Shown: positions 41,936 to 55,178, numbered from the stretch's first letter. The stretch is DNA of 64,000 bases from Billgrantia endophytica (GCF_002879615.1 NZ_PNRF01000012.1:124001-188000), one strand, 5' to 3'. Notes: a model not told the origin generated them from the sequence alone. Made by a program: numbers and translations.

Positions 41936-43158
41936 GTGGGGCCGGCGTGAGCCTGGATGGCCTCTATCGGCAGGAGTATGGCCATGTCCTGGCCAGCTTG
42001 ATTCGTCGCTTCGGCAACTTCGAGCTGGCCGAGGACGCCGTGCAGGCGGCATTCGAGGCGGCGATGGTGCAGTGGCCCGAACAGGGCTGGCCGCCGAATC
42101 CGGTTTCCTGGCTGATCGCCACCGCTCGCCACAAGGCCGTCGATCAGTTGCGCCACCAGCAAATGCGCGAACGCAAGAGTGAAGAACTGAGCCTGCATCT
42201 CTCGCTGCTGCTCGATCGCGAATCGGATATCGAGCCGCTGGACAGCCTGCGCCTGATCTTTGCCTGCTGCCACCCCGCCCTGGCACGGCCTGCACAGGTA
42301 GCCCTGACCCTGTATACCCTCGGGGGGCTGCGTACCGATGAAATTGCCCGCGCTTTCATGGTGCCGGTGCCGACCCTGGCGCAGCGACTGGTACGGGCCA
42401 AGGCCAAGATTCGTGATGCCGGCATCCCCTTCGAGGTGCCGCCCGACGAGGCCCTGGGAGAGCGGTTGGAAGCGGTGCTGGCGGTGATCTACCTGATCTT
42501 CAACGAGGGTTACGCGGCCAGCTTCGGAGACGACTGGGTGCGAGCCGACCTGTGCGACGAGGCCATCCGTCTGGGGCGAATGCTGGTCCGCTTGTTGCCG
42601 GCCGAGCGTGAAGCCCGTGGCTTGCTGGCGCTGATGCTGCTGCATCATGCCAGACGGGATGCGCGTACCGATGAGGCCGGTGAGATCGTGCTGCTCGAGG
42701 ATCAGGATCGTTCGCGCTGGGATCGAGAGGCAATCGAGGAGGGAGCTGCCCACGCAGGATTGTCGCTGCGGGGCAGGACACCGGGACCCTACGCGCTTCA
42801 AGCCGCCATTGTTGCCCTGCATGCCCAGGCGCCATCGGCACAGGAAACCGACTGGCGACGCATCGCGGCGCTGTATAGCCTGTTGCATGGTGTTCAACCG
42901 ACACCCGTCGTGGCGCTCAATCGGGCCGTGGCCATTGCCATGGCTGACGGATTGGAGGCAGGGCTCTCCCTGCTCGAATCGATTCACCTGCCTGACTACC
43001 ACCTGCTGCCGGCCACCCGTGCCGACCTGCTGCGTCGGCTGGGCCGTCGCCAGGAGGCCGCTGCCCAGTACCGCGAGGCGCTGCGACTTGTCACCCACGG
43101 TGCAGAGCGGCGTTTCCTGCAGCGGCGCCTGACGGAGATGTTGTCAGGCCTGGAGTGA
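41932..43158 (+). CDS. ECF42-type RNA polymerase sigma factor with C-terminal extension
   Basis: A 408-residue sigma factor. Region 2 is at about residues 8-75 ([21 protein letters not shown], then [18 protein letters not shown]) and region 4 at about 110-160 ([31 protein letters not shown]). A 230-residue C-terminal extension has TPR-like helices (from [13 protein letters not shown] onward to the end), typical of the ECF42 group. ECF42 factors lack an anti-sigma factor and are thought to be controlled through this extension, together with the DGPF partner upstream. The GTG start overlaps that partner's stop. Confidence 0.88.
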   Translation: MSGAGVSLDGLYRQEYGHVLASLIRRFGNFELAEDAVQAAFEAAMVQWPEQGWPPNPVSWLIATARHKAVDQLRHQQMRERKSEELSLHLSLLLDRESDIEPLDSLRLIFACCHPALARPAQVALTLYTLGGLRTDEIARAFMVPVPTLAQRLVRAKAKIRDAGIPFEVPPDEALGERLEAVLAVIYLIFNEGYAASFGDDWVRADLCDEAIRLGRMLVRLLPAEREARGLLALMLLHHARRDARTDEAGEIVLLEDQDRSRWDREAIEEGAAHAGLSLRGRTPGPYALQAAIVALHAQAPSAQETDWRRIAALYSLLHGVQPTPVVALNRAVAIAMADGLEAGLSLLESIHLPDYHLLPATRADLLRRLGRRQEAAAQYREALRLVTHGAERRFLQRRLTEMLSGLE

Positions 43159-43332
43159 CGTGACGCCTTCACTGTCGTTTTCCTGCAAGCGCATGTTCTG
43201 GGGTGGGTCCATCGAGTCCTCACGGGCAACCCAGCCGCGCTCGATGCCGATCAGCGCCCCCAGCAATAGCGCCACGGCAAGTTGTATGAACGTCTCGTTG
43301 GCGGTAATGAACTGGCTGGCCACGTCATCCAT
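43144..43332 (-). pseudogene. truncated MgtC/DUF4010-type membrane protein
   Basis: A 62-residue frame with a good ribosome site (AAGGA) and an N-terminus typical of MgtC/SapB or DUF4010 membrane proteins: FIQLAVALLLGALIGIERGWVARE, the first helix and its conserved ERGW. Homologues have 150-420 residues and several more helices. Here the reading turns to polar, unrelated residues after about residue 38 and stops, overlapping the end of the ECF42 gene. It appears to be a 3-prime deletion remnant; a small functional membrane peptide cannot be excluded. Confidence 0.6.
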
Positions 43333-43562
43333 CACGATTTCCTTCCCTGGAAAGTCTCTCTATCCAGAATGGAACGTCGCGTCGTTCTGTACAATTCCAA
43401 GGCACTGGCGAGGCTTCGGCTGTCGCCGAATTCTTGTCGCGGTTCAGCCAGCCTTGACGGTGGCCGCGCACCGGATCGCAGGCAGGGCATGGCAGACACG
43501 AGGCGGGAGTGCCATTCTGAAGGGACGCCCACCTAGCCGTATGTCGGTGTTGAAGGAGACTT

Positions 43563-44432
43563 ATGTCGTTGCCACTGTTCTGGCGCTACCTGGCGTCACT
43601 GTTACTCGGAGTCGCACTGATCGGCTTCCAGGCCGCGAATGCGCGTGAACTTGCCGCTGGGCCCGATGAGATGGTCGAAGTGGAAATCGCCACCGTGGGC
43701 ATGGCGGGGATGGGCGGCCCTCCCGTTGTGCTGCTGCGTGAACCGGGGGCGCAGGAAGTGGTGCCTATTTTCATCGGTGTCAATGAGGCGGGCGCCATCC
43801 TGCGTGGCTTGGGTGGAGAGCGCTCGCCACGTCCCATGACCCATGAGTTGCTTGGTGATGTCCTCGATGGCATCGAGGTTACCCTGGAGCGGGTCTATGT
43901 CGATGCCATCATCGACAATACCTTCCTCGGCATGCTGGAGCTGCGCCTGGAAGGGCGCGACGAGCCCGTGCGCATCGATAGCCGCCCCAGCGATGCCATT
44001 GCCCTGGCGCTCTATGCGGGGGCCAGCATTCACGTGGCCCCCCGGGTGCTGGAGGCCGCTCGGCAGATCGAATACGAAGGGCTCGACGATCAGGTGGTGG
44101 CCGCGCTGGGCATCACGGTAGCACCGGCCAGCGACGACCTGCGCGAGGCACTTGGCTTGCCGGATCAGGACGGCGTGCTGGTCAATGACGTCCGTGGTCC
44201 GGCGGCGGAGGCTGGCATGGCCCCTGGCGCGCTGCTGATCGAAGTCAATGGTGACGTGCCGACTACCCCCATGCAGTTCCTCGAACTGGTACGTGACACC
44301 CCGCAGGGCGAAGATGCCCAGCTGCGCTACTGGCAGGAGGGTGAAGAGCAAGCGCTCGAACTCTCCACCGATGTGCCCTCGCCGCGTCCGGCGCCACGTC
44401 AGCGGCAGGATGCTCCGGGCATTCGTACCTGA
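43563..44432 (+). CDS. exported bifunctional nuclease (DUF151) fused to a PDZ domain
   Basis: A 289-residue protein with a signal peptide (about residues 1-28), a complete DUF151/bifunctional nuclease domain at about 35-165 and a PDZ domain at about 185-275. DUF151 motifs are EVVPIFIGVNEAGAI, MTHELLGDVLDG and VRIDSRPSDAIALAL; the PDZ part shows GVLVNDVRGPAAEAGMAPGALLIEVNG. DUF151 proteins are usually cytoplasmic; export plus a PDZ domain suggests a periplasmic enzyme or scaffold that binds protein C-termini. GAAGGAG lies before the ATG. It is followed by a long hairpin and the convergent tesB. Confidence 0.85.
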   Translation: MSLPLFWRYLASLLLGVALIGFQAANARELAAGPDEMVEVEIATVGMAGMGGPPVVLLREPGAQEVVPIFIGVNEAGAILRGLGGERSPRPMTHELLGDVLDGIEVTLERVYVDAIIDNTFLGMLELRLEGRDEPVRIDSRPSDAIALALYAGASIHVAPRVLEAARQIEYEGLDDQVVAALGITVAPASDDLREALGLPDQDGVLVNDVRGPAAEAGMAPGALLIEVNGDVPTTPMQFLELVRDTPQGEDAQLRYWQEGEEQALELSTDVPSPRPAPRQRQDAPGIRT

Positions 44433-44447
44433 CCAATGCCCGCTGAA

Positions 44448-44490
44448 ACCAGAACCACCGCCAGATGAAACGTCTGGCGGTGGTTCTGGT
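44448..44490. terminator. perfect 18-bp hairpin between convergent genes
   Basis: ACCAGAACCACCGCCAGA (44448-44465) pairs perfectly with 44473-44490 around a 7-nt loop (TGAAACG). It lies 16 bp after the DUF151-PDZ stop and 50 bp from the tesB end. It has no T-run on either side, so it may act as a bidirectional transcript end or 3-prime stabiliser rather than a classic intrinsic terminator. Confidence 0.7.
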
Positions 44491-44539
44491 CGGCTCACGG
44501 TGGGGTTGAGGCCAGGAGACATATCGTGAAGGCCTTGGT

Positions 44540-47362
<2,823 letters not shown>

Positions 47363-47515
47363 TGAGTTGATGATTGGCGATGAGAGCTTCACGATAACGG
47401 CCTGGGCGACGACTGTCATCCGCTGCATTTCGTCCCGCCCCCGCTTTCCAGTATCATATCGGCTTCCTATGCCGCGCTGCGGCCCTTTCTCCGCTTGCTT
47501 CAGAGGCTCCAATAC

Positions 47516-50500
47516 ATGCTCGAACTTCGAGGCGCGCCTGCCCTTTCCGCTTTTCGTCATGCCAAGCTGCTGGCTGCCCTGCGCGCGCGGGTTCCCGAGG
47601 TCGAGTCCCTGCACGCCGCCTACGTGCACTTCGTGGATCATGACGACGAATTGTCCGAGGGTGAACTGGGTGTGCTGCAGCGGCTGCTCGACTATGGCAC
47701 GAAAGCCGAAGGCGGGGCCGGGGAAGGCAATACCGAGGCCGAGGGCCAGCTGTTCCTGGTCGTGCCGCGAATCGGCACGCAATCGCCCTGGTCGTCCAAG
47801 GCCACCGATATCGTGCGCAACTGTGGCCTGACGCGGATCCGCCGGCTTGAACGGGGCATCGCCTATCGTGTTGCGCTGAAGGCGCCCATGTCCGAGGCGG
47901 CATTTACGGCAATCCTCGAGACACTGCACGACCGCATGACGGAAAGCGTGCTGGCCGATGCCTCCGATGCGGCCAGGCTCTTCGCTCACCATGAGCCCGC
48001 ACCGCTCGGACAGGTGAATGTTCTCGAAGGGGGGCGTCCAGCCCTGGAGACCGCCAATGCGGAGCTGGGGCTGGCCCTGGCCGAAGACGAGATCGACTAT
48101 TTGCTGGCGGCTTTCCAGGAGCTGGGGCGCAATCCCACCGACGTCGAACTGATGATGTTCGCCCAGGCGAACTCCGAGCATTGCCGGCACAAGATATTCA
48201 ATGCCGATTGGCTGGTCGACGGCGAGGCCCAGTCGCATTCGCTGTTCAAGATGATCAAGAACACCTTTGCGGTGTCACCGGACGATATCCTCTCTGCCTA
48301 CAGCGACAACGCAGCAGTGATCAGGGGCAGCGAGGCGGGGCGTTTCTTCGCCACTCCGCTGACCGGCAAGGCCGCCGAGCGAGCCGTCTACGGAACGCGG
48401 CACGAGCCAATCCATATCCTGATGAAGGTGGAGACCCACAATCATCCCACGGCCATTGCGCCCTATCCCGGCGCCGCTACCGGGGCCGGCGGCGAGATCC
48501 GTGACGAAGGGGCCACCGGCATCGGCGGCAAGCCCAAGGCGGGCCTGACCGGTTTCACCGTCTCCAACCTGCGTATTCCCGAGTTCGTGCAGCCCTGGGA
48601 GGCCTTCGACTACGGCAAGCCGGAACGGATGCAGTCGGCTCTCGACATCATGCTCGACGGCCCCATCGGTGGCGCCTCCTTCAATAATGAATTCGGCCGC
48701 CCCAACTTGGCCGGCTACTTCCGCACCTTCGAACAGGATGCCATGGGAGCCGGGGGAATCGAGCGCCGCGGCTACCACAAGCCGATCATGATCGCCGGTG
48801 GCTACGGCAATATCCGCGAGGGCCATGTCCTGAAGGGTGAGATCCCCGTCGGCGGCAAGTTGATCGTCATGGGGGGGCCGGCCATGTTGATCGGCCTGGG
48901 TGGCGGCGCGGCTTCTTCGATGGCCTCGGGTGTCTCTAGCGCCGATCTCGACTTTGCCTCGGTGCAGCGGGAAAATCCCGAAATGGAACGCCGCGCCCAG
49001 GAAGTGATCGATCGCTGCTGGGCGCTGGGCGACGACAATCCGATTCGCTTCTTCCACGATGTTGGCGCTGGCGGTCTTTCCAATGCCCTGCCGGAGCTGG
49101 TCAAGGATGGGAACCGCGGCGGATGTTTCGATCTGCGTGCCGTGCCCAATGCCGAGCCGGGCATGAGTCCGTTGGAGATCTGGTGCAACGAGGCCCAGGA
49201 GCGTTACGTGCTGGCGGTGGCCCCGGAAGACCTGGCTACCTTCGATGCGCTTTGCACCCGGGAGCGTTGCCCCTATGCCGTGGTTGGTGAGGCCACCGAA
49301 GCCCATCACCTGGAAGTACGAGACGGGCATTTCGAAAGCAAGCCGGTCGACCTGCCCATGAGCGTGCTGTTCGGCAAGCCGCCAAAGATGCAGCGCGAGT
49401 TCGCGCGTGAAAACCGCGAGCTCTCGGGCGTGATGCTCGACAACCTGGACCTGCGCGAAGCGATGGATCGGGTGCTTCGCCTGCCCACCGTGGCGTCCAA
49501 GAACTTTTTGATCACCATTGGCGACCGCACGATCACCGGCATGGTCGCTCGTGACCAGATGGTCGGCCCCTGGCAGGTCCCGGTGGCAGACGTGGCGGTG
49601 ACCACCGCCAGCTACGATACCCATGCAGGCGAAGCCATGGCCATGGGCGAACGCCCGCCGGTAGCCCTGATCGACCCTGCCGCCAGTGCGCGGCTGGCAG
49701 TGGCCGAGGCGATTACCAACCTGGCGGCGGCCCCGATCGCCAAGCTGGGCGACGTCAAGCTTTCCGCCAACTGGATGAGTGCCGCCGACCATACCGGTGA
49801 AAACCAGGCGCTATACGATGCCGTTCATGCCGTGGGCATGGAGCTCTGCCCGGCGCTGGGCATTGCGGTTCCCGTGGGCAAGGACTCCATGTCGATGCGC
49901 ACCGCCTGGGAGGAGGACAATGCCGAGGAAAAAAGCATTACCTCTCCGTTGTCGCTGGTCGTTACCGGTTTCGCCCCGGTTACCGATGCCATGGCGACGC
50001 TGACGCCGCAGATCAACCTTGATCAGGATGAATCGGACCTGATCCTGGTCGATCTGGGCGGTGGCAGGAACCGTCTGGGCGGCTCGGCCCTGGCTCAGGT
50101 CTATGGCCAGGTGGGCAACGAATGTCCCGATCTGGACGACCCGGAGGACCTCAAGGCGTTCTTCGCGGTTATCCAGGGGCTGAACCGCGACGGCAAGCTG
50201 CTGGCCTACCACGACCGCAGTGATGGTGGCCTGCTGGTAACGCTGCTGGAAATGGCCTTTGCCGCTCATGCCGGCCTGGAGATCAAGCTCGACTGGTTGA
50301 TCGATGAGCCTGCCGAAGCGGTGGATGCGCTGTTCGCGGAAGAGCTGGGCGCGGTGATACAGGTCAACCGCCAGTACACCGGGGAGGTCCTGGCGCAGTT
50401 CGCTGCGGCGGGTATCGAAACCTGCGGCGTCATTGCCCGGCCCCGCTACGACGACCAGGTGCGGGTGACGCTGTTCGAGGAGCCCTTGCTGGAGACCACC

Positions 50501-51454
50501 CGCCTGTTGGCCCAGCGTACCTGGGCCGAGACCAGCTACCGCATGCAGGCTCTGCGCGACAATCCCGACTGTGCCAAGAGCGAGTTCGACGGGCTGCTCG
50601 ACGGCCGCGACCCGGGCCTGTCGGCAAGCCCCAGCTTCGATATGGGGGAAGCGGTCGATGCGCCGTTCGTCAACACGGCGCGTCCGGCCGTGGCCATCCT
50701 GCGGGAGCAGGGGGTCAATGGACACCTGGAAATGGCCTGGGCCTTTGATCATGCCGGTTTCGAGTCGGTGGACGTGCACATGAGCGATATCCTGGAAGGA
50801 CGTGTCAGCCTCGACGCGTTCAAGGGGCTGGTCGCTTGTGGCGGGTTCTCCTACGGCGACGTTCTGGGCGCCGGCGGTGGCTGGGCCAAGTCAATACTGT
50901 TCAATGACCGGGCCCGGGAGCAATTCACGGACTACTTCGTCCGTGACGACAACTTCGCCCTGGGTGTCTGTAACGGCTGCCAGATGTTCGCTCAGTTGAG
51001 GGAACTGATACCGGGTGCCGAGAACTGGCCACGCTTCGTCCGTAACGAGTCCGAGCAGTTCGAGGCACGCGTGGCCATGGTCCAGGTGGAAAAGAGCCCC
51101 TCCATCCTGCTGGCCGGCATGGAAGGCTCGCGCCTGCCGATAGCCGTGGCGCATGGCGAAGGGCGTACCGAGTTCCGCGACAGCGCTCACTTGCGCAACA
51201 TGCAGGGCAGCGCTCAGGTGGCCCTGCGCTACGTGGACAATTACGGCCAGGTCACCACGCGTTATCCAGCCAACCCCAACGGCTCCCCATCCGGCATCAC
51301 GGGGCTGACCACTCCCGATGGGCGGGTGACCATCATGATGCCGCATCCGGAGCGAGTGGTTCGCGCGGTGGCCAATTCCTGGCGGCCGGCGGAATGGACC
51401 CGGGATGGCGCCTGGATGCGGTTGTTCCGCAACGCACGGGTCTGGCTGGGTTAA
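47516..51454 (+). CDS. purL: phosphoribosylformylglycinamidine synthase
   Basis: A 1312-residue large-type FGAM synthase, catalysing the fourth step of purine synthesis (FGAR + ATP + glutamine to FGAM). The N-terminus [13 protein letters not shown] matches E. coli Pur[10 protein letters not shown] and [17 protein letters not shown] mark the first PurM-like half; the C-terminal glutamine amidotransferase domain (about the last 260 residues) has the nucleophile Cys1152 in GVCNGCQM and the MPHPER motif. The ATG at 47516 is chosen by homology; an in-frame codon at 47495 is upstream. It is followed by a strong terminator. Confidence 0.97.
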   Translation: MLELRGAPALSAFRHAKLLAALRARVPEVESLHAAYVHFVDHDDELSEGELGVLQRLLDYGTKAEGGAGEGNTEAEGQLFLVVPRIGTQSPWSSKATDIVRNCGLTRIRRLERGIAYRVALKAPMSEAAFTAILETLHDRMTESVLADASDAARLFAHHEPAPLGQVNVLEGGRPALETANAELGLALAEDEIDYLLAAFQELGRNPTDVELMMFAQANSEHCRHKIFNADWLVDGEAQSHSLFKMIKNTFAVSPDDILSAYSDNAAVIRGSEAGRFFATPLTGKAAERAVYGTRHEPIHILMKVETHNHPTAIAPYPGAATGAGGEIRDEGATGIGGKPKAGLTGFTVSNLRIPEFVQPWEAFDYGKPERMQSALDIMLDGPIGGASFNNEFGRPNLAGYFRTFEQDAMGAGGIERRGYHKPIMIAGGYGNIREGHVLKGEIPVGGKLIVMGGPAMLIGLGGGAASSMASGVSSADLDFASVQRENPEMERRAQEVIDRCWALGDDNPIRFFHDVGAGGLSNALPELVKDGNRGGCFDLRAVPNAEPGMSPLEIWCNEAQERYVLAVAPEDLATFDALCTRERCPYAVVGEATEAHHLEVRDGHFESKPVDLPMSVLFGKPPKMQREFARENRELSGVMLDNLDLREAMDRVLRLPTVASKNFLITIGDRTITGMVARDQMVGPWQVPVADVAVTTASYDTHAGEAMAMGERPPVALIDPAASARLAVAEAITNLAAAPIAKLGDVKLSANWMSAADHTGENQALYDAVHAVGMELCPALGIAVPVGKDSMSMRTAWEEDNAEEKSITSPLSLVVTGFAPVTDAMATLTPQINLDQDESDLILVDLGGGRNRLGGSALAQVYGQVGNECPDLDDPEDLKAFFAVIQGLNRDGKLLAYHDRSDGGLLVTLLEMAFAAHAGLEIKLDWLIDEPAEAVDALFAEELGAVIQVNRQYTGEVLAQFAAAGIETCGVIARPRYDDQVRVTLFEEPLLETTRLLAQRTWAETSYRMQALRDNPDCAKSEFDGLLDGRDPGLSASPSFDMGEAVDAPFVNTARPAVAILREQGVNGHLEMAWAFDHAGFESVDVHMSDILEGRVSLDAFKGLVACGGFSYGDVLGAGGGWAKSILFNDRAREQFTDYFVRDDNFALGVCNGCQMFAQLRELIPGAENWPRFVRNESEQFEARVAMVQVEKSPSILLAGMEGSRLPIAVAHGEGRTEFRDSAHLRNMQGSAQVALRYVDNYGQVTTRYPANPNGSPSGITGLTTPDGRVTIMMPHPERVVRAVANSWRPAEWTRDGAWMRLFRNARVWLG

Positions 51455-51484
51455 GTCGCCCGAGTCGGGCGGTATCATGCAAGG

Positions 51485-51511
51485 AAGAGGCGGCCCGCGG
51501 GCCGCCTCTTT
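51485..51511 (+). terminator. intrinsic terminator of purL
   Basis: AAGAGGCGGCCC (51485-51496) pairs with GGGCCGCCTCTT (51499-51510), a 12-bp GC-rich palindrome followed by a short T-run. It lies 30 bp after the purL stop. The A-rich left flank means it could also stop leftward transcription from the gene at 51547. Confidence 0.85.
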
Positions 51512-51546
51512 CGTCAGAGTGCGCTTCGACTGTTCCCGGTCAAGCG

Positions 51547-52053
51547 TCAGGAAGCCTTCTTGGCCAGGTCCAGGCTGCTGCGCGTTGCCAGAAATCCATC
51601 AAGAACGGCATGTTCGGCCTGCTTCTGTTTGATGATGACCGACAAGGCGGGATAGAGGGCTGGTATGGCACTGGCTTCGCGCAGGTGCTTGTGGAAGCGA
51701 AGCGAATACTTGGCGTCGGCTATGGCTTGAGCCAGGACCTCGAGCGCTGTTCCCTGATCGCAAATGAAGTAGGGCTGAGCGCCGCGGGTCAGACCTGTGG
51801 ATGCCATGGTCTGACTGGCAGGCGATTCCGCTAGGCCAAGCTGCCGGGAAACCCGCCGTAGCTCCTCGATGCGCATTTCGCATTGTATGCCTAAAGACGC
51901 CATCAAGCGGCTGACGGAGGTATCAAAGGTAAGGAAGCTGAAAGCGAGCTGGCGGTAGCGTGAAAGCTCGGTTTTCTCATGTGCCTCGGCGAGCGTCAAC
52001 AGTTCATCCAGTACCAACACGAGCCTAGCGATCCTTGTTCTAGCTTCAGGCAT
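51547..52053 (-). CDS. uncharacterised all-helical protein
   Basis: A 168-residue protein I do not recognise. It is almost entirely alpha-helical by composition, with amphipathic stretches (ARTRIARLVLVLDELLTLAEAHEK, then SFLTFDTSVSRLMASLGIQCEMRIEELRRV) and a Lys-rich C-terminus (LDLAKKAS). No signal peptide or membrane segment is seen. The ATG at 52053 has GAGGA about seven bases upstream. It stands alone, convergent to purL. A four-helix bundle, sensor or chaperone-like role is possible but unsupported. Confidence 0.6.
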   Translation of the reverse strand: MPEARTRIARLVLVLDELLTLAEAHEKTELSRYRQLAFSFLTFDTSVSRLMASLGIQCEMRIEELRRVSRQLGLAESPASQTMASTGLTRGAQPYFICDQGTALEVLAQAIADAKYSLRFHKHLREASAIPALYPALSVIIKQKQAEHAVLDGFLATRSSLDLAKKAS

Positions 52054-52377
52054 GGTAGTGTCCTCTAAACGGGGTCGGAGTGGCAGCCGCTCTACTCCAC
52101 CGAAGCATGCTGCCCACAACGTTGCCGTTTTACTCGATACACATCAAAATTCGACGACGCTTTGATGTGGTGCATGAGTCATTTCATGTTCTGAGTATGA
52201 CGGAAGCCGGGTTCACCACCCCCCCTGTCCATGAAGCGGGTACGGCCTTCGTCTGATACGGCCCTGAATGCTCACTATAGACAAGCTTTCCAGAAACCTC
52301 CTTGCCGTTGGGGCAAGACAATTGTTTGAATATGTACCGTTGCGCTACCAACCAGAAACCAAGGGCAGGGAACGGCG
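52054..52377. other. intergenic region with an inverted repeat
   Basis: The 324 bp between the helical protein and the crotonase hold no convincing gene. They contain one clear dyad at 52140-52169, described separately, about 90 bp upstream of the helical protein's start. Composition is more AT-rich than the surroundings, as expected for divergent promoters. Confidence 0.5.
52140..52169. repeat. 9-bp perfect inverted repeat
   Basis: CACATCAAA (52140-52148) and TTTGATGTG (52161-52169) are exact complements separated by 12 nt. They lie in the divergent promoter region of the orphan helical protein and the crotonase. This could be an operator or a small RNA hairpin; there is no T-run, so an intrinsic terminator is unlikely. 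Confidence 0.5.
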
Positions 52378-53175
52378 ATGACGACGATGGAGCACTTCCA
52401 TGAGCGGGTGACGTTGTCCTTCGTGAATCATGTGGCCGAAGTTGCCTTGACTCGCCCCAGGGAACACAACGGCCTGGATTGGTCGATGATCGATGCCCTG
52501 CTCGAGGCCCAGGGCCGACTGGCTGGGCTCCATGATCTACGCGCCGTGGTGCTGGCAGGGGAGGGGGAGAGCTTCTGCGCAGGCCTCGATATGGCCGCGA
52601 TCATGACTCAGCCTCAACGTCTGCCTTCGCTGCTGGCGGCGGACGGGCAGGGGATCAATCCGGTACAGCGACTGGCACTGGGGTGGCGTGAAGCGGGGGT
52701 ACCGGTGATTGCCGCTCTTCAGGGGCATGTCTATGGCGGCGGCCTGCAGATCGCCCTGGGTGCCGATATCCGGGTGGCCCACGCCGAGGCAAGGCTGGCG
52801 CTGCTGGAGATCGTCTGGGGGATCATCCCCGACATGGCCGTCAGTGTCACCGCCAGTGACATTCGTGGCGACGTACTGCGGGAACTCGCCTGGACGGGGC
52901 GCAAGGTGACGGGAGCCGAGGCGTTGACGCTTGGGCTGGTGACTCGGCTGGCCGATGCCCCCCGCGATACCGCACGCGCCATCGCCGCTGCCATCGTCTC
53001 CCGTTCGCCCAAGGCGGTGGCGGCGGCGAGAGAACTCTTCGGCCAGGCACCCGGCATGTCGTTTCGCCAACGGCTGGCACTGGAGGCTCGTCTGCAGCGG
53101 GAGCTGCTGGGTGGCGAGGAACAGAGGGAAGCCGTTGCCGCCCGAATGGCCGGAAGAGAACCCCGCTTTACCTGA
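52378..53175 (+). CDS. enoyl-CoA hydratase/isomerase family protein
   Basis: A 265-residue crotonase. The oxyanion-hole segments are GEGESFCAGLDM (about residues 61-72) and GHVYGGGLQIALGADIRVA (about 117-135). Acidic catalytic residues of the second motif (EIVWGIIPDM) are partly present, so it may hydrate or isomerise an enoyl-CoA, but the exact reaction is unclear. The start at 52378 follows a GCAGGGAA-like ribosome site; 52384 is also possible. It is separate from other fatty acid genes and ends 72 bp before radD. Confidence 0.85.
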   Translation: MTTMEHFHERVTLSFVNHVAEVALTRPREHNGLDWSMIDALLEAQGRLAGLHDLRAVVLAGEGESFCAGLDMAAIMTQPQRLPSLLAADGQGINPVQRLALGWREAGVPVIAALQGHVYGGGLQIALGADIRVAHAEARLALLEIVWGIIPDMAVSVTASDIRGDVLRELAWTGRKVTGAEALTLGLVTRLADAPRDTARAIAAAIVSRSPKAVAAARELFGQAPGMSFRQRLALEARLQRELLGGEEQREAVAARMAGREPRFT

Positions 53176-53247
53176 GCTGTCTTCAGCCCTGACGGTGGCG
53201 CCACGGGCGAGTAAGATGACGGCTCCCCGCCGCCATCTTGCCGTGCC

Positions 53248-55092
53248 ATGTCTTCTTCTTCATTGCCCATGACTCCTTCGATACCTTTCCAGAAGCCCTT
53301 GCTGCGTCCGTATCAGCGGGAGGCGGTCCAGCGTGTCGTGGAGCACTTCCGTGCGACCGATGAGCCAGCGATGGTGGTGCTCCCGACCGGAAGCGGCAAG
53401 TCGCTGGTGATTGCCGAACTGGCGCGGCTGGCGCGTGGGCGGGTACTGGTGCTGGCCCACGTGCGCGAACTGGTCGAGCAGAACCATGCCAAGTACCTCG
53501 CCTATGGGCTGGAGGCGGATATCTTCAGTGCCGGATTGGGGCGCAAGGAGGCGGCGCGCCAGGTGGTATTCGGCTCGGTGCAGTCGGTGGTGCGCAATCT
53601 CGAGCGCTTCGATTCTTCCAGCCATGGCAAGGGACCTTTCACCCTGCTGGTGATCGACGAATGCCATCGGGTATCGCTGGAGACGGATTCCAGCTATCGC
53701 CAGGTGATCGATCATCTGCGCGAGTGCAATTCGCGCCTCAAGATACTGGGCCTGACCGCCACGCCATTCCGTCTCGGGCAGGGATTCATCTATCACCGCC
53801 ACTACCATGGCATGGTGCGTGGCGATGCGGAAAGTTTCTTTCGCGACTGCGTGTTCGAACAGCCGCTGCGGCTGATGGTCAAGCAGGGCTACCTGGCCGA
53901 ACCCCGAAGGATCGATGCCGCGGTCGAGCGCTACGACTTCTCACGGCTCTTGCCCTCCGCGTCCGGGCTGTTCCGCGAGGAGGAGCTCAACCGGGTGGTC
54001 GCCGGTAGCCGCGCCACGCCGGGCATCATCGCCGAGGTGATCGAGCGTGCCAGTGACCGCCAGGGGGTGATGATCTTCGCGGCAAGCGTGGCTCATGCCG
54101 AGGAGATTCTCACCTACCTGCCGACGCAAGAGGCGGCACTGGTCACCGGCAATACCCCATCTCGCGAGCGTCAGGCGCTCATCGATGCCTTCAAGGCGCA
54201 GCGGCTCAAGTACCTGGTCAACGTGGCGGTGCTGACCACCGGCTTCGACGCACCGCATGTGGACCTGATCGCCATCTTGCGCCCCACCGAGTCGGTCAGC
54301 CTCTACCAGCAGATCGTCGGTCGTGGGCTGCGCCTGGCGCCGGGCAAGACGGACTGCCTGATCCTCGACTATGCAGGCAACCCCTGGGATCTCTATGCGC
54401 CGGAGGTCGGCTCGCCCAAGCCCGACCCGGATGCCGAGCCGGTACAGGTCGAGTGCCCGAGCTGTGGCCACGCCAACCTGTTCTGGGGCAAGCGCGACGG
54501 CGATCTGGTCATCGAACACTTCGGCCGCCGCTGCCAGGGGCTTGTTGTCGATAGCGCCCGAACCCGCGCTGAAAGCACAACATCGACATCGGCGATGACG
54601 CAATGTTCGTTCCGCTTCCGCTTCAAAGTGTGCGAACAGTGCGGCGCCGAGAACGACATCGCCGCACGGCGCTGCCATGGCTGCCAGACGCTGCTGGTGG
54701 ATGCCGATGATAAGCTCAAGGAGGCGCTGCGCCTCAAGGACGCGCGGGTGCTGCGGGTCAGCGGCATGCAGCTCGAAGCGACACACAACGGCAAGGGGCT
54801 GCCCAGGCTCAAGGTCACCTACCACGACGAGGATGGAGCGACGTTGTCGGAGTGGTTCGCCCTGGAAACCCCGGCCCAGCGCAATGCCTTCGCTGCGGTG
54901 TTCCTGCGCGATCACCTGCGTGCGCCGGGAGCGCCCTGGCGGCCGGACTCGCCAGAGGCGGTCGTCGGCGGGCAACGTCGCCTGCGCGCGCCGGACTTCG
55001 TCGTGGGTCGCAAGGTGGGCAGGTACTGGCAGGTGCGCGAGAAACTCTTCGACTATGCCGGGCGTTATCGCAAGGCAGATGCGGCGGAGTAG
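53248..55092 (+). CDS. radD: RadD/YejH-like DEAD/DEAH-box helicase
   Basis: A 614-residue superfamily 2 helicase close to E. coli RadD (586 residues). Walker A is PTGSGKS, the DEAD-like box is IDECHR, and motif VI-type residues [13 protein letters not shown] follow. A zinc-ribbon region has CPSCGHAN and [18 protein letters not shown] (about residues 400-475). RadD acts with RecA in DNA repair and strand exchange. The ATG at 53248 is taken; an ATG at 53269 is also possible. It is followed by a terminator. Confidence 0.88.
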   Translation: MSSSSLPMTPSIPFQKPLLRPYQREAVQRVVEHFRATDEPAMVVLPTGSGKSLVIAELARLARGRVLVLAHVRELVEQNHAKYLAYGLEADIFSAGLGRKEAARQVVFGSVQSVVRNLERFDSSSHGKGPFTLLVIDECHRVSLETDSSYRQVIDHLRECNSRLKILGLTATPFRLGQGFIYHRHYHGMVRGDAESFFRDCVFEQPLRLMVKQGYLAEPRRIDAAVERYDFSRLLPSASGLFREEELNRVVAGSRATPGIIAEVIERASDRQGVMIFAASVAHAEEILTYLPTQEAALVTGNTPSRERQALIDAFKAQRLKYLVNVAVLTTGFDAPHVDLIAILRPTESVSLYQQIVGRGLRLAPGKTDCLILDYAGNPWDLYAPEVGSPKPDPDAEPVQVECPSCGHANLFWGKRDGDLVIEHFGRRCQGLVVDSARTRAESTTSTSAMTQCSFRFRFKVCEQCGAENDIAARRCHGCQTLLVDADDKLKEALRLKDARVLRVSGMQLEATHNGKGLPRLKVTYHDEDGATLSEWFALETPAQRNAFAAVFLRDHLRAPGAPWRPDSPEAVVGGQRRLRAPDFVVGRKVGRYWQVREKLFDYAGRYRKADAAE

Positions 55093-55096
55093 CATT

Positions 55097-55129
55097 GCCG
55101 GGAGCACTTCGTTCCTCCGGCTTGTTTTT
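55097..55129 (+). terminator. intrinsic terminator of radD
   Basis: GCCGGGAG (55097-55104) pairs with the CTCCGGC ending at 55121 (one bulge) around a loop that includes TTCG, and is followed by the T-run TTGTTTTT (55122-55129). It begins five bases after the radD stop and insulates it from the marR-MATE operon. Confidence 0.75.
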
Positions 55130-55135
55130 ACCCAT

Positions 55136-55164
55136 TTGATTAGTTAGCCTAACGAATATTTTAT
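55136..55164 (+). promoter_or_regulatory. marR promoter region with GTTAG palindrome
   Basis: A TTGATT (55136-55141) is followed by GTTAG-C-CTAAC (55143-55153), an 11-bp perfect palindrome, and then AT-rich sequence (ATATTTTAT) that could supply a -10. The palindrome sits in the spacer, where a bound MarR protein would block RNA polymerase. GTTAG is also the core of the MepR operator in Staphylococcus, whose operon has the same gene pair. Inferred. Confidence 0.55.
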
Positions 55165-55178
55165 GACGGGAGTCTCCC

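Noticed and set aside
47363-47515. Operator or clear promoter between mltF and purL
   Set aside because: A TATCAT at 47452 has no convincing -35 partner, and no PurR-type site is visible.
47363-48238. N-terminal extension of the mltF frame into purL
   Set aside because: The extension has no homology-like features, whereas the ATG at 47362 gives the expected signal/anchor and domain order.
48275-49792. Leftward frame of 505 codons inside purL
   Set aside because: It lies entirely within purL, opposite strand; His/Gly/Arg-rich with no recognisable domain.
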